Source: Capsaspora owczarzaki ATCC 30864
Taxonomy: Eukaryota; Opisthokonta; Filasterea
DNA: 64,000 nucleotides
Direction: 5' to 3'
Assembly: GCF_000151315.2 (NCBI RefSeq)
Contig: NW_011887304.1
Coordinates: forward strand, 479,690-543,689
Below, piece by piece: positions 1 through 13,845 of this stretch (within the stretch, counting starts at the first letter, position 1; every line of letters begins with the position of its first letter). A program made the position numbers and the translations under genes. Under the pieces are notes generated by a model, which made no database searches, was not told the origin of the DNA, and saw nothing but the letters and a program-made list of their open reading frames with translations.

Positions 1-1885
1 TCGCGTGAGCTTCAATGGCTTCATTTGGCAAGGACCACTTACTAAGGTCCCCGTCCATCATGGTCCCTGCGTGTATTGATTGCTTGAGAGCAAGCATTGC
101 TAATGCAATTCCGCTCCAGACTGTTGAGCAATGTGAGTGAGTGATATGGATGACCCTGGCAAAGTGAAAGTGCACGACATCATACTGTGTAAACCTCGGC
201 TTCTGGTTCACCTTGAACGCTTCGGCAATTGCCTGGGCTCCGGCATCGCCAATCTGATTGTCTCCCAACCTGTTCGTTCCATCCATCAGTTAGTTCTCTG
301 CGCCAAGTGGAACTTTGAGGGATAGCGGCCGTACAAGAGCACAATCAGCGTCGTGTTCACTTTGAGAGCCTCAGCAATCGCCTGCGCTCCAGCATTGCCA
401 ATCTCATTCTCATTCAAACTAGTCCTCACGATCAGTAAGCATTGGCCACTGAATCATCCACTCACAAGCATCAGTCAAAGTGCGATGCCTTACAAGAGCA
501 CAATTAGCCCTGTGTTGTTGACCTTGAGTGCTTCAGCAATTGCATGCGCTCCAGCATCACCAATCTGATTCTGTTGGAGCCTGTCCATTCTCTCCATTAG
601 TGAGCACTCTGAATTCGTTTGCTGGATCACACCTGCACAAGCATCAGTGGAAAGTGATGTGACTTACACGAGACACGGCAAAGTCGTGTTCACTTTGAGC
701 GCCTCAGCAATGGCCTGCGCTCCAGCATCGCCAATCTGATTCTCACTTAGACTGTACATCTCTCCATCAGTGAGCATTTGAATGTCATCTGCTGAATCAG
801 TCACTTGTATGCTTCAGTCAAAGAAAGATGCTTTACTTGAGCCAAGTCAGGGTCTTGTTCACTTTGAGTGCCTCAGCGATCGCCAGCGCTCCAGCATTGC
901 CAATCTGATTGTTATCCAGGCTGTTCATCCGTGAGCACTCTGAAAACCATCTGCTGACATCACTCATTTACAAACATCAGTGAACGTGAGTTGCCTTACC
1001 TGAGCGAAGTTAGCATCTTGTTCACTTTGAGCATCTCAGCAATCGCAGTCGCTCCAGCATCGCCAAGCTTATTATTGTGCAAACTGTTCAGTCATCAGTA
1101 AGCATTCTGAGCACCTCTGCTGACTCACATCAAAGTGAGATGACTTACCCGAGGTTAGCGAGCGTCGTGTTGACTTTGAGCGTTTCAGCAATCGCCTGTG
1201 CTCCAGCATCGCCAATCTGATTCCCATTCAGACTGTACATCCCCTCCATCAATGAGCACTCTAAATGCCTCCTGTTGAGTGAAAGTGACACCCCTTACTC
1301 GATCTTGATCAACGTCTTGTTCACTTTGAGTGCCGCAGAAAGTGCATGGGCACCAGCATCGCCAATCTGATTCTTCCATAGCCTGTCCGTCCATCAGTGA
1401 GCACTCTAAATGTCCTCTGCTGACATCACCCACTCACACGCATCAATCGAAGCGAATTGCCTTACCCAAGGTCGGTCACTGTCGTGTTCACTCTGAGTGT
1501 CTCAGCAATCGCCCGCGCTCCAGCATCACCAATCTGATTCTCAGTCAGACTTGTCCGTCCCATTCGCCACTGAGCACTCTGAATGCCTCTGCTGAAACCA
1601 CCCACTCACATGCACTAGTCAATGTGAGACGACTTACTTGATTTTAGTCAGTGTCGTGTTCACTTTGAGTGTCTCAGCAATCGCCCGCGCACCATCTTCG
1701 CCAATTTGATTGTCGTGCAGACTGTGCATTCCGTCCTTCCGTGAGCACTCTAAATGCCCTCTGCTGACATCACCCACTTGTCGTCCAATATTTCCGGCTT
1801 TTTCTTACCTGAACCATTCACGCGCATTCTTGACTTTGTCGTACAACTCGCGCTGTCTCGCGCTCATATTTTGATACGACAGCAT
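1..1885 (-). CDS. Leucine-rich repeat protein A (RNI/NLRC3-like), 3' end beyond window
   Basis: Many short exons on the minus strand, each encoding one 28-residue ribonuclease-inhibitor-type LRR with the core NQIGDAGAQAIAEALKVN. The first exon (1885 to about 1809, 77 nt) begins MLSYQNMSARQRELYD and ends at a GTAAG donor. Ten canonical LRR exons follow, centred near 1700, 1530, 1360, 1215, 1060, 900, 730, 560, 400 and 250. A divergent LRR exon (43-120, with LERNC and SQAI) comes last. The well-formed LRR exons are 84 nt with phase-2 introns on both sides, so any number can be joined in frame. The C-terminal exon expected by analogy with paralogue B (34776-36790) lies left of the window. No signal peptide or membrane segment is seen. 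LRRs of this type usually bind proteins; the partner is unknown. Individual exon edges were inferred from AG acceptors and GTAAG donors. Confidence 0.8.
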
Positions 1886-3413
<1,528 letters not shown>

Positions 3414-3415
3414 TA

Positions 3416-3530
3416 CTATCCCGATCATTAAATTTCGACCCCCCCTCTTTTTTTCACTTTTTCGCCCTCCCTGGGACCTGTGTTGCTTTCCGTCTCGCCC
3501 GCGGAATGTTCATTCATGGTACGGTGTACC
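3416..3530 (+). repeat. Left terminal inverted repeat of the Tc1 element
   Basis: This 115-bp arm matches the reverse complement of 4955-5069. Two mismatches are seen, one after the C7 run and one in the GGTACRGTGTACC segment near the inner end. The inner end contains a short near-palindrome, GGTACGGTGTACC. Confidence 0.95.
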
Positions 3531-3761
3531 GAACGTCTGATGAACACCGGGAGCGGGGGTTGTGAGTCATATCAGAGCAGCAGCGAGCAAAATAAAAAAT
3601 ATAAGGAAACTCAAAAAATTCACTTTTCCCGCCCAAATTTTGGTTTGGGTTCAGTCTTTTTGTGCGCATGACTCGCACACGCAGTCAGTCCACGTCCCGC
3701 GTGGCTCCCAGACAGCCCCCGGTATGGCTGCGTCCAACTTCACCAAAAAGACCCGCTGCCC

Positions 3762-4790
3762 GTGCTGGACAAGATGCCCAGGGAGGTCGTCCGCGGTCAA
3801 GTGCTCGCGTTGCGAAATGCTGGCCTCTCCTACAACAAGATCGCCACCCAGCTTCACCTCCCACGTTCTACAGTGATCAGCATCACCCAACGTTTCTCGG
3901 GAAGGGCGACGACGAGCGACAGCCCCCGCCCCGGTCGCCCCAGCAAGCTCAAGTCATTTCACCGCAACAACATTGTAGCACAGATCCTCCTCGATGAGTC
4001 CGACACCGCACCCGAAGTGGCCGCCACTATGCGCACATTGTCCAAAGTTCGTGTCTCTCCATGCACGATAAGAAGGGTGCTGCATGGTGCAGGACTTGTC
4101 AACGGAGCGAAGGTCAAAAAAGCCCTCTTGAAAGAGACACACAAAGAGCGACGCTTGGCCTTTGCACTCGCTCATCAGCATTGGACCGTCGATGACTGGC
4201 TGAGGGTCGTCTTCTCCGACGAGACTGCTCTCTATCTCTACAGGAACAACAACGGTGGTCGTGTATGGCGTCTGGTTGGCGAAACGTTGACCGATCGATG
4301 CGTGCAGGGCACGGTCAAGTTCGGCGGTGGCCATATCAATGTTTGGGGCGCCATCTCTCGTTTCGGAATTTCGCTTTTCTGCGAGGTCGGCGACGTCATG
4401 AACGGCGACACCTACCTCTCAGTTTTGGAGAGCGAGTTGCTAGCAAGCATTCGCGTGTGGAACAACAAAAACGAGATGATTTTCATGCATGACAATGCCC
4501 CTTGTCACAAAAGAAAAGATGTGGCGAAGTGGTTCGAAACCAATCAGATCACCGTCCTGGACTGGCCTGCGAACTCTCCCGACCTCAACCCCATCGAAAA
4601 TGCGTGGAACATGGTCAAGAACAAGATCTACCAGGAGAGGGAGATCAAGAGCAAGGCCGCGTTGTGGGAACGCTTCCAAGCGGTCTACGAAGAAGTGCTC
4701 ACGCCAGAGGTCTGCCGCGATCTCATTTCATCGATGCCGCGCCGCATTCAAGCTGTGATAGATGCCAATGGTGGTTATACCAAGTACTGA
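3762..4790 (+). CDS. Tc1-family transposase (DD34E)
   Basis: A single 342-residue frame of typical Tc1 transposase length. Residues about 1-60 form an HTH region (LALRNAGLSYNKIATQLHLP) and are followed by a basic GRP-like linker (PRPGRPSK, about 55-62). The DDE catalytic triad is complete: Asp in FSDETALY, Asp in FMHDNAPCHK, Glu in PDLNPIENAWN. There are 34 residues between the second Asp and the Glu, the Tc1 hallmark. The protein would bind the terminal inverted repeats and cut and paste the element into TA sites. No stop or frameshift interrupts it. The first ATG in frame was chosen as the start; it lies about 230 bp inside the left inverted repeat. Confidence 0.96.
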   Translation: MLDKMPREVVRGQVLALRNAGLSYNKIATQLHLPRSTVISITQRFSGRATTSDSPRPGRPSKLKSFHRNNIVAQILLDESDTAPEVAATMRTLSKVRVSPCTIRRVLHGAGLVNGAKVKKALLKETHKERRLAFALAHQHWTVDDWLRVVFSDETALYLYRNNNGGRVWRLVGETLTDRCVQGTVKFGGGHINVWGAISRFGISLFCEVGDVMNGDTYLSVLESELLASIRVWNNKNEMIFMHDNAPCHKRKDVAKWFETNQITVLDWPANSPDLNPIENAWNMVKNKIYQEREIKSKAALWERFQAVYEEVLTPEVCRDLISSMPRRIQAVIDANGGYTKY

Positions 4791-4954
4791 AGTGGAGCGA
4801 AGGCGCTGCGACACGTTGTTTGTGTGCCATGTAATGCTTTGTGAAAATTGGGCAAAAAAGCCGCTCTTTTTCTGTTTTTTTGAGTTTTCATTTTTGTCTG
4901 TTCTCGCTTCGAATCTTAACTCCCAGCCCGCTGCTTCACTTCTAAAATGTGTCT

Positions 4955-5069
4955 GGTACACTGTACCATGAATGAACATTCCGCGGGCGAGACGGAAAGC
5001 AACACAGGTCCCAGGGAGGGCGAAAAAGTGAAAAAACGAGGGGGGGTCGAAATTTAATGATCGGGATAG
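4955..5069 (-). repeat. Right terminal inverted repeat of the Tc1 element
   Basis: Inverted copy of 3416-3530, ending at the flanking TA (5070-5071). Confidence 0.95.
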
Positions 5070-5071
5070 TA

Positions 5072-5494
5072 TTTGGATGCTTTTGGATAGTTGTCATTGC
5101 GCATTTTGTATCAATCAATCGACGTTACCTGGCCAATAGCTCTAAGCCCCAACCCGTGGGAATCGGAGTCTCACACTCTTCTGGCTATAAAAACTCAAGG
5201 ACTCCCAATCAGAAGCACAGCGGAGGCCAACGAAGACAGCAGGACTGCGGTGACTGCCCAGTGTCGCAACCGACAACACGTTCGCCTCCTCTCCCTCCCT
5301 TTGGCATGAATTCTCACTATCTATGGGATGCTAACATTTGATGGTGCTATTGGGGAGCTTAGGTCCACAGAGATTGGAGGGCTCCAATGACCACAGTCAT
5401 GCCCCCCCCCAAGAAAAAAAAAACCCTCAGAACATCGCAATCTGGTGCAAATGATTTGTTCGAACAACATAACCCATAAGCCAAGACAGAGCGG
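5072..5494. other. Spacer between the transposon and the HEATR1 3' end
   Basis: No gene or clear repeat is seen. It contains a C9/A9 homopolymer junction near 5402-5420. Confidence 0.5.
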
Positions 5495-8400
5495 TTAAAA
5501 GTATTGTTGCAACGATTCGCCAAGGTGAGACTCGATCGTGGCAATGACCTCTTGAGCCAGCTTTTCGACCTCCACGTTCTCGTCTGCAAGGAGCCAAAAA
5601 TCAAAGTTCAGACAAAAAACAAAAAAAGTCAGAATACAATCTCAAAGTCAAAATACATTCGAGAGAAAGCCATCCTGCAGCGTTTCGAATGTTGCTACAG
5701 ACCTTCCATGAGCTCGGCAAGGTACGGGATTGTTTCAGGAACCAGAATGAGGAACTCGTCACCAAGACGAGCGTAAAACTCTTGCTGCACTTTGAGGGCG
5801 GCAAAGCGAACCTATGAGCACAACAACGACGAAATCGGTGAGCAAGCACAAGAAAAACAACACAAGAAAAAAAAAACCAAACCACCACACACACAAACCC
5901 CGCCCCACAAACAAGGCCCCCAAATCCACAACAGGTCAAAACACAAGTCCAGTTCACACATACCGCGGGGGAAGTGTCTCGCGAGTACGACATGACTTGA
6001 TGGTTGAGCAACTTCCAGAGACTATCGTCGGCAACAGTCACTGCGAGCTGACCAATGCAGGGAACCAGGATGGATGAAACGCGCTCGCGATGTGACTGGG
6101 CACCACCAACACGGCATCCGATCTGAGCAGCGAGCGGAGGCACAATGGCATTAAACCGCTCCTTGTCCACGAACTTGTCGCTATCGAACAAGAAGCACTT
6201 GTGCAACGCGACGAGAGCTGCATCCAGCAACTCCGAAGCAGCGCGATCAGAGCGTAGCTCTTGCGAGGCAAAGAGTTGGTTGTCGAGAACCTTGACAAGA
6301 TCCGTCCACACCAGGCCAAAGAAGGGAGTGAAGAGGTTTCGCAAGCGCTCCGACAGTGCGGTCATCAGGCGGTACAGCGTAATGCGGCGGGCGACAACGG
6401 CAAGAGTGACGGCTGCAGGAGTGACAAGGGCCCATTCGACAACTTGCACAAGGACGGGGCGGAATTGGCTTTCGCTCAGCTTCAACGCAAGGCTGGCGAA
6501 CGCCTGGATGAGAGAATCCTCCGCAATGACGAGCTGATGGTGCGCGACGGCATCGGCAGAGGTGGCAGGTTGGACCAACGCTCGCCAGTTGAAGGCCGTC
6601 AGGAAGAATCGCGAGAGAGGTTTGATTTGGGCATGCAGCTCGTCGCGCGGAATTCCAGGAAGCGCGATAGACAGCATACGGCAAACTGCAGCAAAGGCGT
6701 GACCGTGGGACAGCACGGTGGCGGGAGACGCTGAAGTGAGCGTCATTGGTTGCTGACCTGCAGCCAGCAGTGCAGGAAGGAGAATGCGCGTCGGAACGGT
6801 TGCTGGCATAATCTTGACCAGCTCCTCCACTTTCATCACGATGCGGTTGCAGGTCCGCGCGACGCCCGCTGGGGTGCCGGAGGCAGCCAATCCAGGAGCT
6901 GCTGCCGACGCCACTGCGGCACTTTCGAGTTTGGCGTGCGAGAGAACGGCAATCAGCTTGCCCATGAACGGACTGAGGAACTGAGCCAAGGAGCCAAGCG
7001 CACTTTGCAACACACCCAAACAGCTCAGCACGAGCAAAGTGGGTGCACTGTCCGTGTGAGACAGCGAAGACGACACAGTGTCAAGCACGAGTCGCAAGCG
7101 ATCCAGCACGAGACCCATAATTTGGTTGACATGGGGCATCATGCGAACGCCAAGTTCGCTGACAAAGGTTGCAACGCAGACAAAAGCACTGGCACTGAGG
7201 CTCAGTTGGGCCGCCTTTTGCTTTCCACTGGCACCAGCCGGCGGCGCCGTGCTAGCCGCTTCAAGCACTGCCGGGATTGCAGACAGGAAGCTGTCCGGGT
7301 GGCTGCGCGCAAAGCGTTTGGCAAGCGAGTCCAAGCACAAAAGGGCCGTTTGCGGAATTGCAGCAGCATCGTCGGCAAGGGAGCCCTTGTTGTTCTTGAC
7401 GGTGGAAACAAGCTCCACAAGATGGCCAGCCGTCCCAACAAAGATTGCAACGTCAGCATTGTCCATTTTGAAGGAGACGCGCTCGTTGAAAATCTGCAGA
7501 GTCTTGCGACGCACGTTGGCGTCCTTGTGAGTCAAGAGGCCACGTGCCGCGGCAACAAAGGACGCGACTGGAAGGAGGGCCACAATCGTGTCCAGCAGGT
7601 CGTAAGCCGCTCCGAGCACCGCCTTCCAAAACTTGAGCGAAAGGGATGCAGAGGACGGCTTGCCGGCTTGCTCGCCCGAGTGCAACTCTTGCATGTGGCT
7701 ACCCAGCTGCGTGGCAAACTTGAGAACAGCATCGACGCTGTGCATGAACTGGTCTTGCAAGGCATTCTTGTTTTGCGCTTGCAGTTGTGCCAGTCGACCC
7801 AGGAATGGTTTGCTAGCCAGAAGCGATGCAGCCGTCGACACCACAGCCTGCTTGAAGATGCGAAGCTGGCGAGACGAGCGAACACACACCAACTCTGCCA
7901 GCATGGCCGAGTGCGTCTCGACAGCAGCACTCTGGCGGGCGCTCTGCTTGGATCCCTTGCCAGCCTTGGGTGCGGCAGCTGGGGCAGAGCTGCCGTTGCT
8001 GCCAGTGGAAGACACCTCGAACGGCAGGGTGGTGGCTGTTTCGAGCATTTCTGCCAACGCGTCAAGCTGCGCAGCGCAGTCAAACTGCTGCAGCAGGGTT
8101 TGCGCAAACTCGAACGTGTCCCGCGTCGACAGATTGGCAATCGAGGGCGAGAACAGCAGAGGAGAGGGCGGCGGCATGCCCGAGGCTGGGCTGGCAGTGG
8201 CGACGGCCGCATTGCCTCCTGGCGTAGCAGTGGAAAGCGCAGTGTTGGTGCTGCTGCGCTGATCCAGCAGGAGAAGGCAGACGGCAGCAAGATAGCGCTC
8301 ACCAAGCGTGGCCACCAGCTGTGTGAAGAGACGGAGCCGGCGGTGGTCGGGAATGTGCGTCACAGCACCCACAAAGACCTTGATGACCGAGATGGCAGTG

Positions 8401-11400
8401 CTGGACGAGGTGCTGTCCACAAGCGGAGGGATGACGGCCTCCAATGTCTGCTGGAGAATTTGGAAAGATTGGCTGTCATCCTGCCGAACAACATTTGCGC
8501 TCATGAAAGTGAAAAGCGGCATAATGTCCTGCAAAACCAGTTGCGGATGTGGGCGAGCAACGGCTGCGAGCAGCTGGAGAGCCTGATGCTGTGTCTGAGG
8601 ATTGGACGTGGTGCGAATACACTGCACGACCAAATCAACACGGAACAGCTTGGCATGCAGGCCCGATGGATGGAGCGGTTGGTTGCGAAGCTGCAGAGAA
8701 AGCGCCGACGCGCGGGGATCCTCATCAGCGTCATCTTCTTCGCCATCCACGTCCACCTCCATGTCGTCCTGCGCGGCGGACGGTTTGGCGCTGGCAAGGA
8801 CGTCCAAGGTGATCTTGGAGAGCGCGCCGAGCACGAGCTGCTTCAAGTACTCGAGCGACATGTGATCCAACATTTCCAACGTCATGCTCTCTTCAAGCAA
8901 GTCAAACAGCGGCTGCACAAGCCGTTGCGGCTTGGCCACAGATTTGAACTGGAGAGACTCGACAGCAGCAGTGACACGATGCAGCACAACCAGAACAGAC
9001 GGCGCTCCCGTCAAGGGTGCTCGCGAGCCGTCCTCGTCAGTGCGGGCGCGCTTGTTGCTGCTCTGGACTGCTGGGGCGGGCGAAGGCGCGACCACTTGCG
9101 AGGATGATTGTTGGCGGACTGCGCCAAGAGCCTCAAGCTCGTTTGCAAACAGCGAGGCAGAGATGGGCAGCTCGCGAATGAATTGCTTGGCGCTGTCGCC
9201 CACCAGATCGCTGCCAGACGACACGATGGCGTCCAACGCGATGGTCAAAATCAATCGCTGGCAAGTCGTTGGCATCGAGGCATACATGCTGCGTGCAATC
9301 AACTGCTGCAGAGCGGCTGCCTTGACCGCCACCAAGGGGCAGCAGAGGGCGATGAAGAAAGCAATGGAAGGACTGTCGGTTTGCCCCTTGTTCCACGCAG
9401 CCAAGGCGGAGGTCGCCACCAGCCGAGGCACGTCCGAGGTTGTCTCCACAGCGACAGCAACGTTGGCATCCCAGAGCTGAGCAGCAGCACCAAACGGAAC
9501 GCCAAACGAGGATGACAGAATGAGCGACGCAAGCTGCTCGAGTGCGTGTCGGAGAGCGGCCGCATCTGGCAGTAGTCGACCAGCTTCTTGCACAACACGA
9601 ACGAGCAGAGGAGCCAACATGACTGCCTTTTGTGGGTGCTCCACGCTTGCCACCGACTTGATGAGAAGACTGGTGGAAGCAACACCAGCAAGGCTGGTCA
9701 AGTCAAAAACATTGACAGCGCGCTCGAGGACGTAGGCAAGAATGAGAGGACCAGTTGCAGAGTCGCCGGAGGAACCAGCAGCAGGACGCTTTGAGGAGGA
9801 TCCCTTGGACGAGGAGCGCACGTCGCGCAGGGAAGCAGATTCGACCAAGTCGAGCTGGACGCACGAGGCAACAAACGCAAGAACGTGGCTGGGATCGTTG
9901 ACAAACTCTTCCCGCTGCGCAAGAAGCTGAGCAAGCGTGGCCACATACTGCTCAGCAGTGAGGAAGTGGCGCAGCTGCGACGACGACTCGGCTTCGTACA
10001 TTCGCCAGAACTTGAGCTCACGCGCCGCAGCAGCTCGTTCATCCAGCACGCGCAAACATTGCATGGCGGCGGCACGGACAATCCGCTCGGCGCTGGACAG
10101 CGCCACAAGCAGATGTGGCAAGTACGCCTGGAAATCGCACGCGGCACTTTGCTGGGTGGAGCTTGCAGCAGTCTCAATGAACGCACGCATCACATGCAGC
10201 GCACGAACTTGCAGCAAGGCGTTTGACTGAGAGCTCGCAGAGGCAAACAGGTCTGTGGTCCAGGTGGACGTCAAAAATGACATGGGCGAGGCCAAGTGCT
10301 GGCCCACGAGAGCGCGCATGGTGCGATGGAACAGGTTGATTGGGGCAGGATTGGAGGCCAAGAGCTGGAAGACTGTGCGCACAAATGCTTCCTCCGACGA
10401 GTGCTGCAAAGCACCTGACAAAAGATGGTCCAACGCATCGACCAGCGCAGGAAGCTGCGAGCCAGGCGCAGTCGAAAGCTCAAGACGTTTGCCAGAGTCG
10501 AGAAGCGCAAGTGCAGCGCCAAACACATCGGAAACCGCAAGACCGCTCTGTGTGTGACGGCCGGAGGCACCTGGGGCGCCATGGACGGCCAGCCACAGAT
10601 CGGGAGTGAGCAAAAGCTCAGTGATGCGCAGCATGGCAGCATGCGTGGCGGACGAGTCGCCACTGGCTTCAACAAGCGCAACCAGGACACCGACTGCCGC
10701 AACAGCACGCTGCAGGAAGGCGGGCAGCGTCTCGGTTGACAAAGCGCGCGCAAGAGCACAGGCATCCATTGTAGCTTGGCCGCCGGCAACAAGCTGAACA
10801 CACAGCTCAGCAAGCGTCTTCTGGTCCAACAAGGAGCTGCTCGTCGGTGATGCTCCCTTCTTGGCAGATCTGGGAGTAGCACTGACGGCTGAGGCAGGGG
10901 ATGATGCACTCGCAACGGCTGCAAAAGCACGGCACACGCGCGACGAAAGCTGTGAGCGACGCTGAGCGTGCTCGGCACTGGATGCAAGCGTCGCCAGTGT
11001 GGCCGATGACAAGGCAGCAATGTCAGCGCTCAGATCAGCCGCGATTGCATCGAGCTCAACGAACAAGGCATCCACCAGCCTGAGTTCCTTGATGTGCGTG
11101 TGCACTGCACGCAACAAGCCCAACAGCACGGAGACAGAGCACGCAGTTGCAATCGAAAACGGCAATGCCATGGTCAGGGTGGCAATGAGGGATTCGGGAG
11201 CAGCGGGAAGCAGGCCGCCAAGCAAAACACCAAAGACAAGTTCGCTGCTGCGTTGAGCGCTTTGCGCATCCGATGACTTGCATGACGCCGATGCCACCTT
11301 TGAAAGGAGGCGGGCTAGCGAACCGAGCAAAGGCTGTTGTGGAACAGCGTTGACAAGACCACTTCCGAGCTCGAGAACGCGGTGGGCGATGGCGAGATTG

Positions 11401-13666
11401 TCGTCGCCAAGTCTTGCGAGCAAAGATCGGGCAATGAACGCATCGTCACGGCTGTCCGAGTCATCGTCGAGAATGGTCAGCGGCGGGGCATGGGTGCGCT
11501 TGGCAGCCAGAGTCAAAGTGGCCAGCTGTTCGACGGCCGCGAGGCGGATTTCGGGATTGGGACTTTCCAGAGACAGGAAGAGGGTGCCAGCACCATCGAG
11601 GACAATTTGGCGACGAGCCGTGGCACTGAATGAGGTTGACACAAGCTGCGCAAGCCATTGCTTGTCGGAAGGGGTTGTGGCCGCTGCGAGGAGGCGGCTG
11701 ATGGCAGTGTCGACTACATCGGGATGCTTGCGCTCAAAAGCGACAAGAATCGAGGCAAAGTGGCGCTCTTGTTCGCTCATGTGTGCTTCGCTGGGCTGAG
11801 CGGTTGCGAGCTGCTTTTTGGACTTGGTGGTGGAGGGCAGTGTGGGCTGGTGCGCGCGACGAGCACTCACGAGCGCCTCAAGCACTCGCTGAACGATCAA
11901 GGAGACGTCCGAGTCAGCAAGCTCGACCTGAGCAACAAGTGCAGCAATCAGGCGAACAACGCGGTTGGCGCGCTGCGCGGAAACGGCTGTGGCATCGCCG
12001 GCATCCATGTCATTGGCTTCGTCACGAGCGGAAGAAGTGTCGTCCTGGACGGATGTAAGGACGGCGAGTGCGCCGGCGAGGAGTGCTTGGAGAAAAGCGG
12101 TCAGATCATGCGTGCTCGCAAGCGCCACAAGCTGCGCCTCGGCTGAATCGTACAGAGCCAAAGCAGCAACAACGGCGGGCGCGAGCGAAGCGGCGCGAGA
12201 CTGAGATTGAAGGATGACGAGTGCTGGGAGCGCGCTGCTGACCAGGGCAATGCGCGCAACAGCCGACGTGTTTTTGAGCAGAGGGGCCTGGGCAACGCCA
12301 GTCACAAACGCAGAAATCAGAGCCGGGGAGAGCGGAGTGGCAACTGCCAGCTGGGTGGCCGTCATGATTGCAGCAATTCGGAACTCTGGATGCAAGCGAG
12401 ACTTGAGAGCATCGCGAATGAAGGGCGCGACGAGCAGCACAAAGTCGTCCGTGATTTTGGGGCAGCTCTCAATCATGGCGATGGTCGTGGCGGCGTAAAA
12501 GGAGATGAGCGCTTTGGGCGCCTGCGACGCAGCAGCATGAGCGATTGCACGGTGCACAGTGGTGGCAATGAAGCGGTAAAGCGCAGGATCAGCCAGGCAG
12601 CGCTGGACGAGCGTTGGCCGGTCGATGGAGTGCGCACTCTTTTGCACAGCCCGAAGCCAAGTCCAGTCCATGCGCTGCGAAGCGTCTGCTGCCGTGGAGC
12701 CCGGAGCAGCACGTGCGCGCACAGAGTCGATGGCAGCTGTTTGTCGCAGCGGCAGAATCGCTGCTACGCGAGCAAAGAGATGCGTGTCGTGGTATGGCAG
12801 CACGGCAGCAACCAACTCGTCCATGTTGTACTCGTTGATTCGAAATCGTCGCACCAGCCACTCGAGGGCCTTCTGAGCAGGCTTGAGCATGACAAACGGC
12901 GACAAGTCGCGCAGGAAGCGGTCAATGTGCTCGTCCAGCCGAGCATTCTCCTCGGCCGTCTGCAGTGTGCGATCGCACGAAGGTGCAGCGGGGCCAAACA
13001 AGAGCTGGTACGCTTGGTCCTGGGTGCTAAAAGTATCTGGGCTGTAGCAGAGCGCAAAAAACAAACAAACAAACAAAAATCATGGTGCACGCGTTGTAGG
13101 AGTGAGTGAGTGTGCATAGAACAGTGGCAGTGCATTGGGGGTTGTGTTGGGTTTTGGTTGAACAAGCCGAGCCACCGCAGTTGCCCCCCCCCACTCAGAC
13201 GCAATAATGCAATGCAAATGTAGCAATCCAAATGCACGGAGCTCATCCATGGTCGTGGTCATCGAGTGTGAGTGAGCACACACGGTCCCATGTGAGGCGC
13301 ACATGTGGAACCGAAACCAAAGCGGCCGTTTCTTCCACTCGCTCCGATCTCGCTCTCTCTCTCTCTCTCTCTCTGCCATTGAAATCTTAATAGTGGGGGG
13401 GGGGTGGAGGCGTGCGATTCGCATTTGTGTGTGCATGGGGGGGGGCTCGCTTACCTCAGCTGGATCAGTTCAGCCATCCCGTTGACACCAGTGGCGTACA
13501 CGAGCGCGTTCTCAGTCTCGGCCGCCTTGCGCGCGTCGTACAGAATGGAGGCGCGGCCAGTCGCGCGGGCTGCCGAGGCACTCTTGGCAGACGCAGCAAC
13601 ATCCACCTGAGCAGCCACCAGCGACGGCACCGCAATGCGCTTGAGCTGCGCAGCCAAAGACGACAT
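5495..13666 (-). CDS. HEATR1: HEAT-repeat U3 snoRNP protein HEATR1/UTP10
   Basis: A very large helical-repeat protein acting in the small-subunit processome, where the family (human HEATR1/BP28, yeast Utp10) supports rDNA transcription and 18S pre-rRNA processing in the nucleolus. Four exons fit perfectly in phase: 13455-13666 (MSSLAAQLKRIAVPSL), 5964-13026, 5703-5811 and 5495-5583. They add to 7473 nt, or 2490 residues; human HEATR1 is 2144. The N-terminus carries the conserved block LKPAQKALEWLVRRFRI and VLPYHDTHLFARV. The C-terminus has the BP28CT-type block LKLSESQFRPVLVQVVEWAL. The last exons give VRFAALKVQQEFYARLGDEF and the ending ESLQQYF. Ser/Ala-rich linkers explain the extra length. 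It is transcribed divergently from eL37, 179 bp away. Confidence 0.95.
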
Positions 13667-13845
13667 TGTGAAACAGAAGCTAAAGTCAAAGAAAGAGAAG
13701 AAGAAGAAGAAGAAGAAGAAAAAAAAAAAAAAAAAACTGAATAATAAAAAAAAAAAAATCGAAAGAAAAAAAAAATAAAAAAAAAATCGAAAAAAATCAA
13801 ACCAAAACAGGCGCCATTTACAACTCGTCCTCTCTTCCTTCAGCA
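13667..13845. promoter_or_regulatory. Shared divergent promoter of HEATR1 and eL37
   Basis: Only 179 bp separate the HEATR1 start codon (minus) from the eL37 start codon (plus). The interval is dominated by purine/A tracts (13688-13798), which resemble nucleosome-depleting poly(dA:dT) promoters. No TATA box is evident. Both genes serve ribosome production, so coordinated expression from one open region is plausible. That is inference from position and composition. Confidence 0.6.

Larger units (their letters stand above)
3416..5069 (+). mobile_element. Complete Tc1-type DNA transposon
   Basis: A 1654-bp element bounded by long terminal inverted repeats that begin CTATCCCGATCATT. It is flanked on both sides by the dinucleotide TA (3414-3415 and 5070-5071), the target-site duplication expected of Tc1/mariner elements. 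The two 115-bp inverted repeats differ at only two positions by my count. One intact transposase frame (3762-4790) occupies the centre. Near-identical ends plus an undamaged frame indicate recent insertion and possible autonomy. The element sits in a gene-poor stretch between LRR gene A and HEATR1 and breaks no visible gene. Confidence 0.95.

Noticed and set aside
1-1885. Regularly spaced repeats resembling a CRISPR-like or satellite array
   Set aside because: The repeated part is coding LRR sequence bounded by splice sites, and the spacers are introns.
6750-9107. 785-codon plus-strand open frame
   Set aside because: It lies wholly antisense to the HEATR1 main exon, has no domain-like sequence, and is explained by the GC-rich codon usage of the sense gene.
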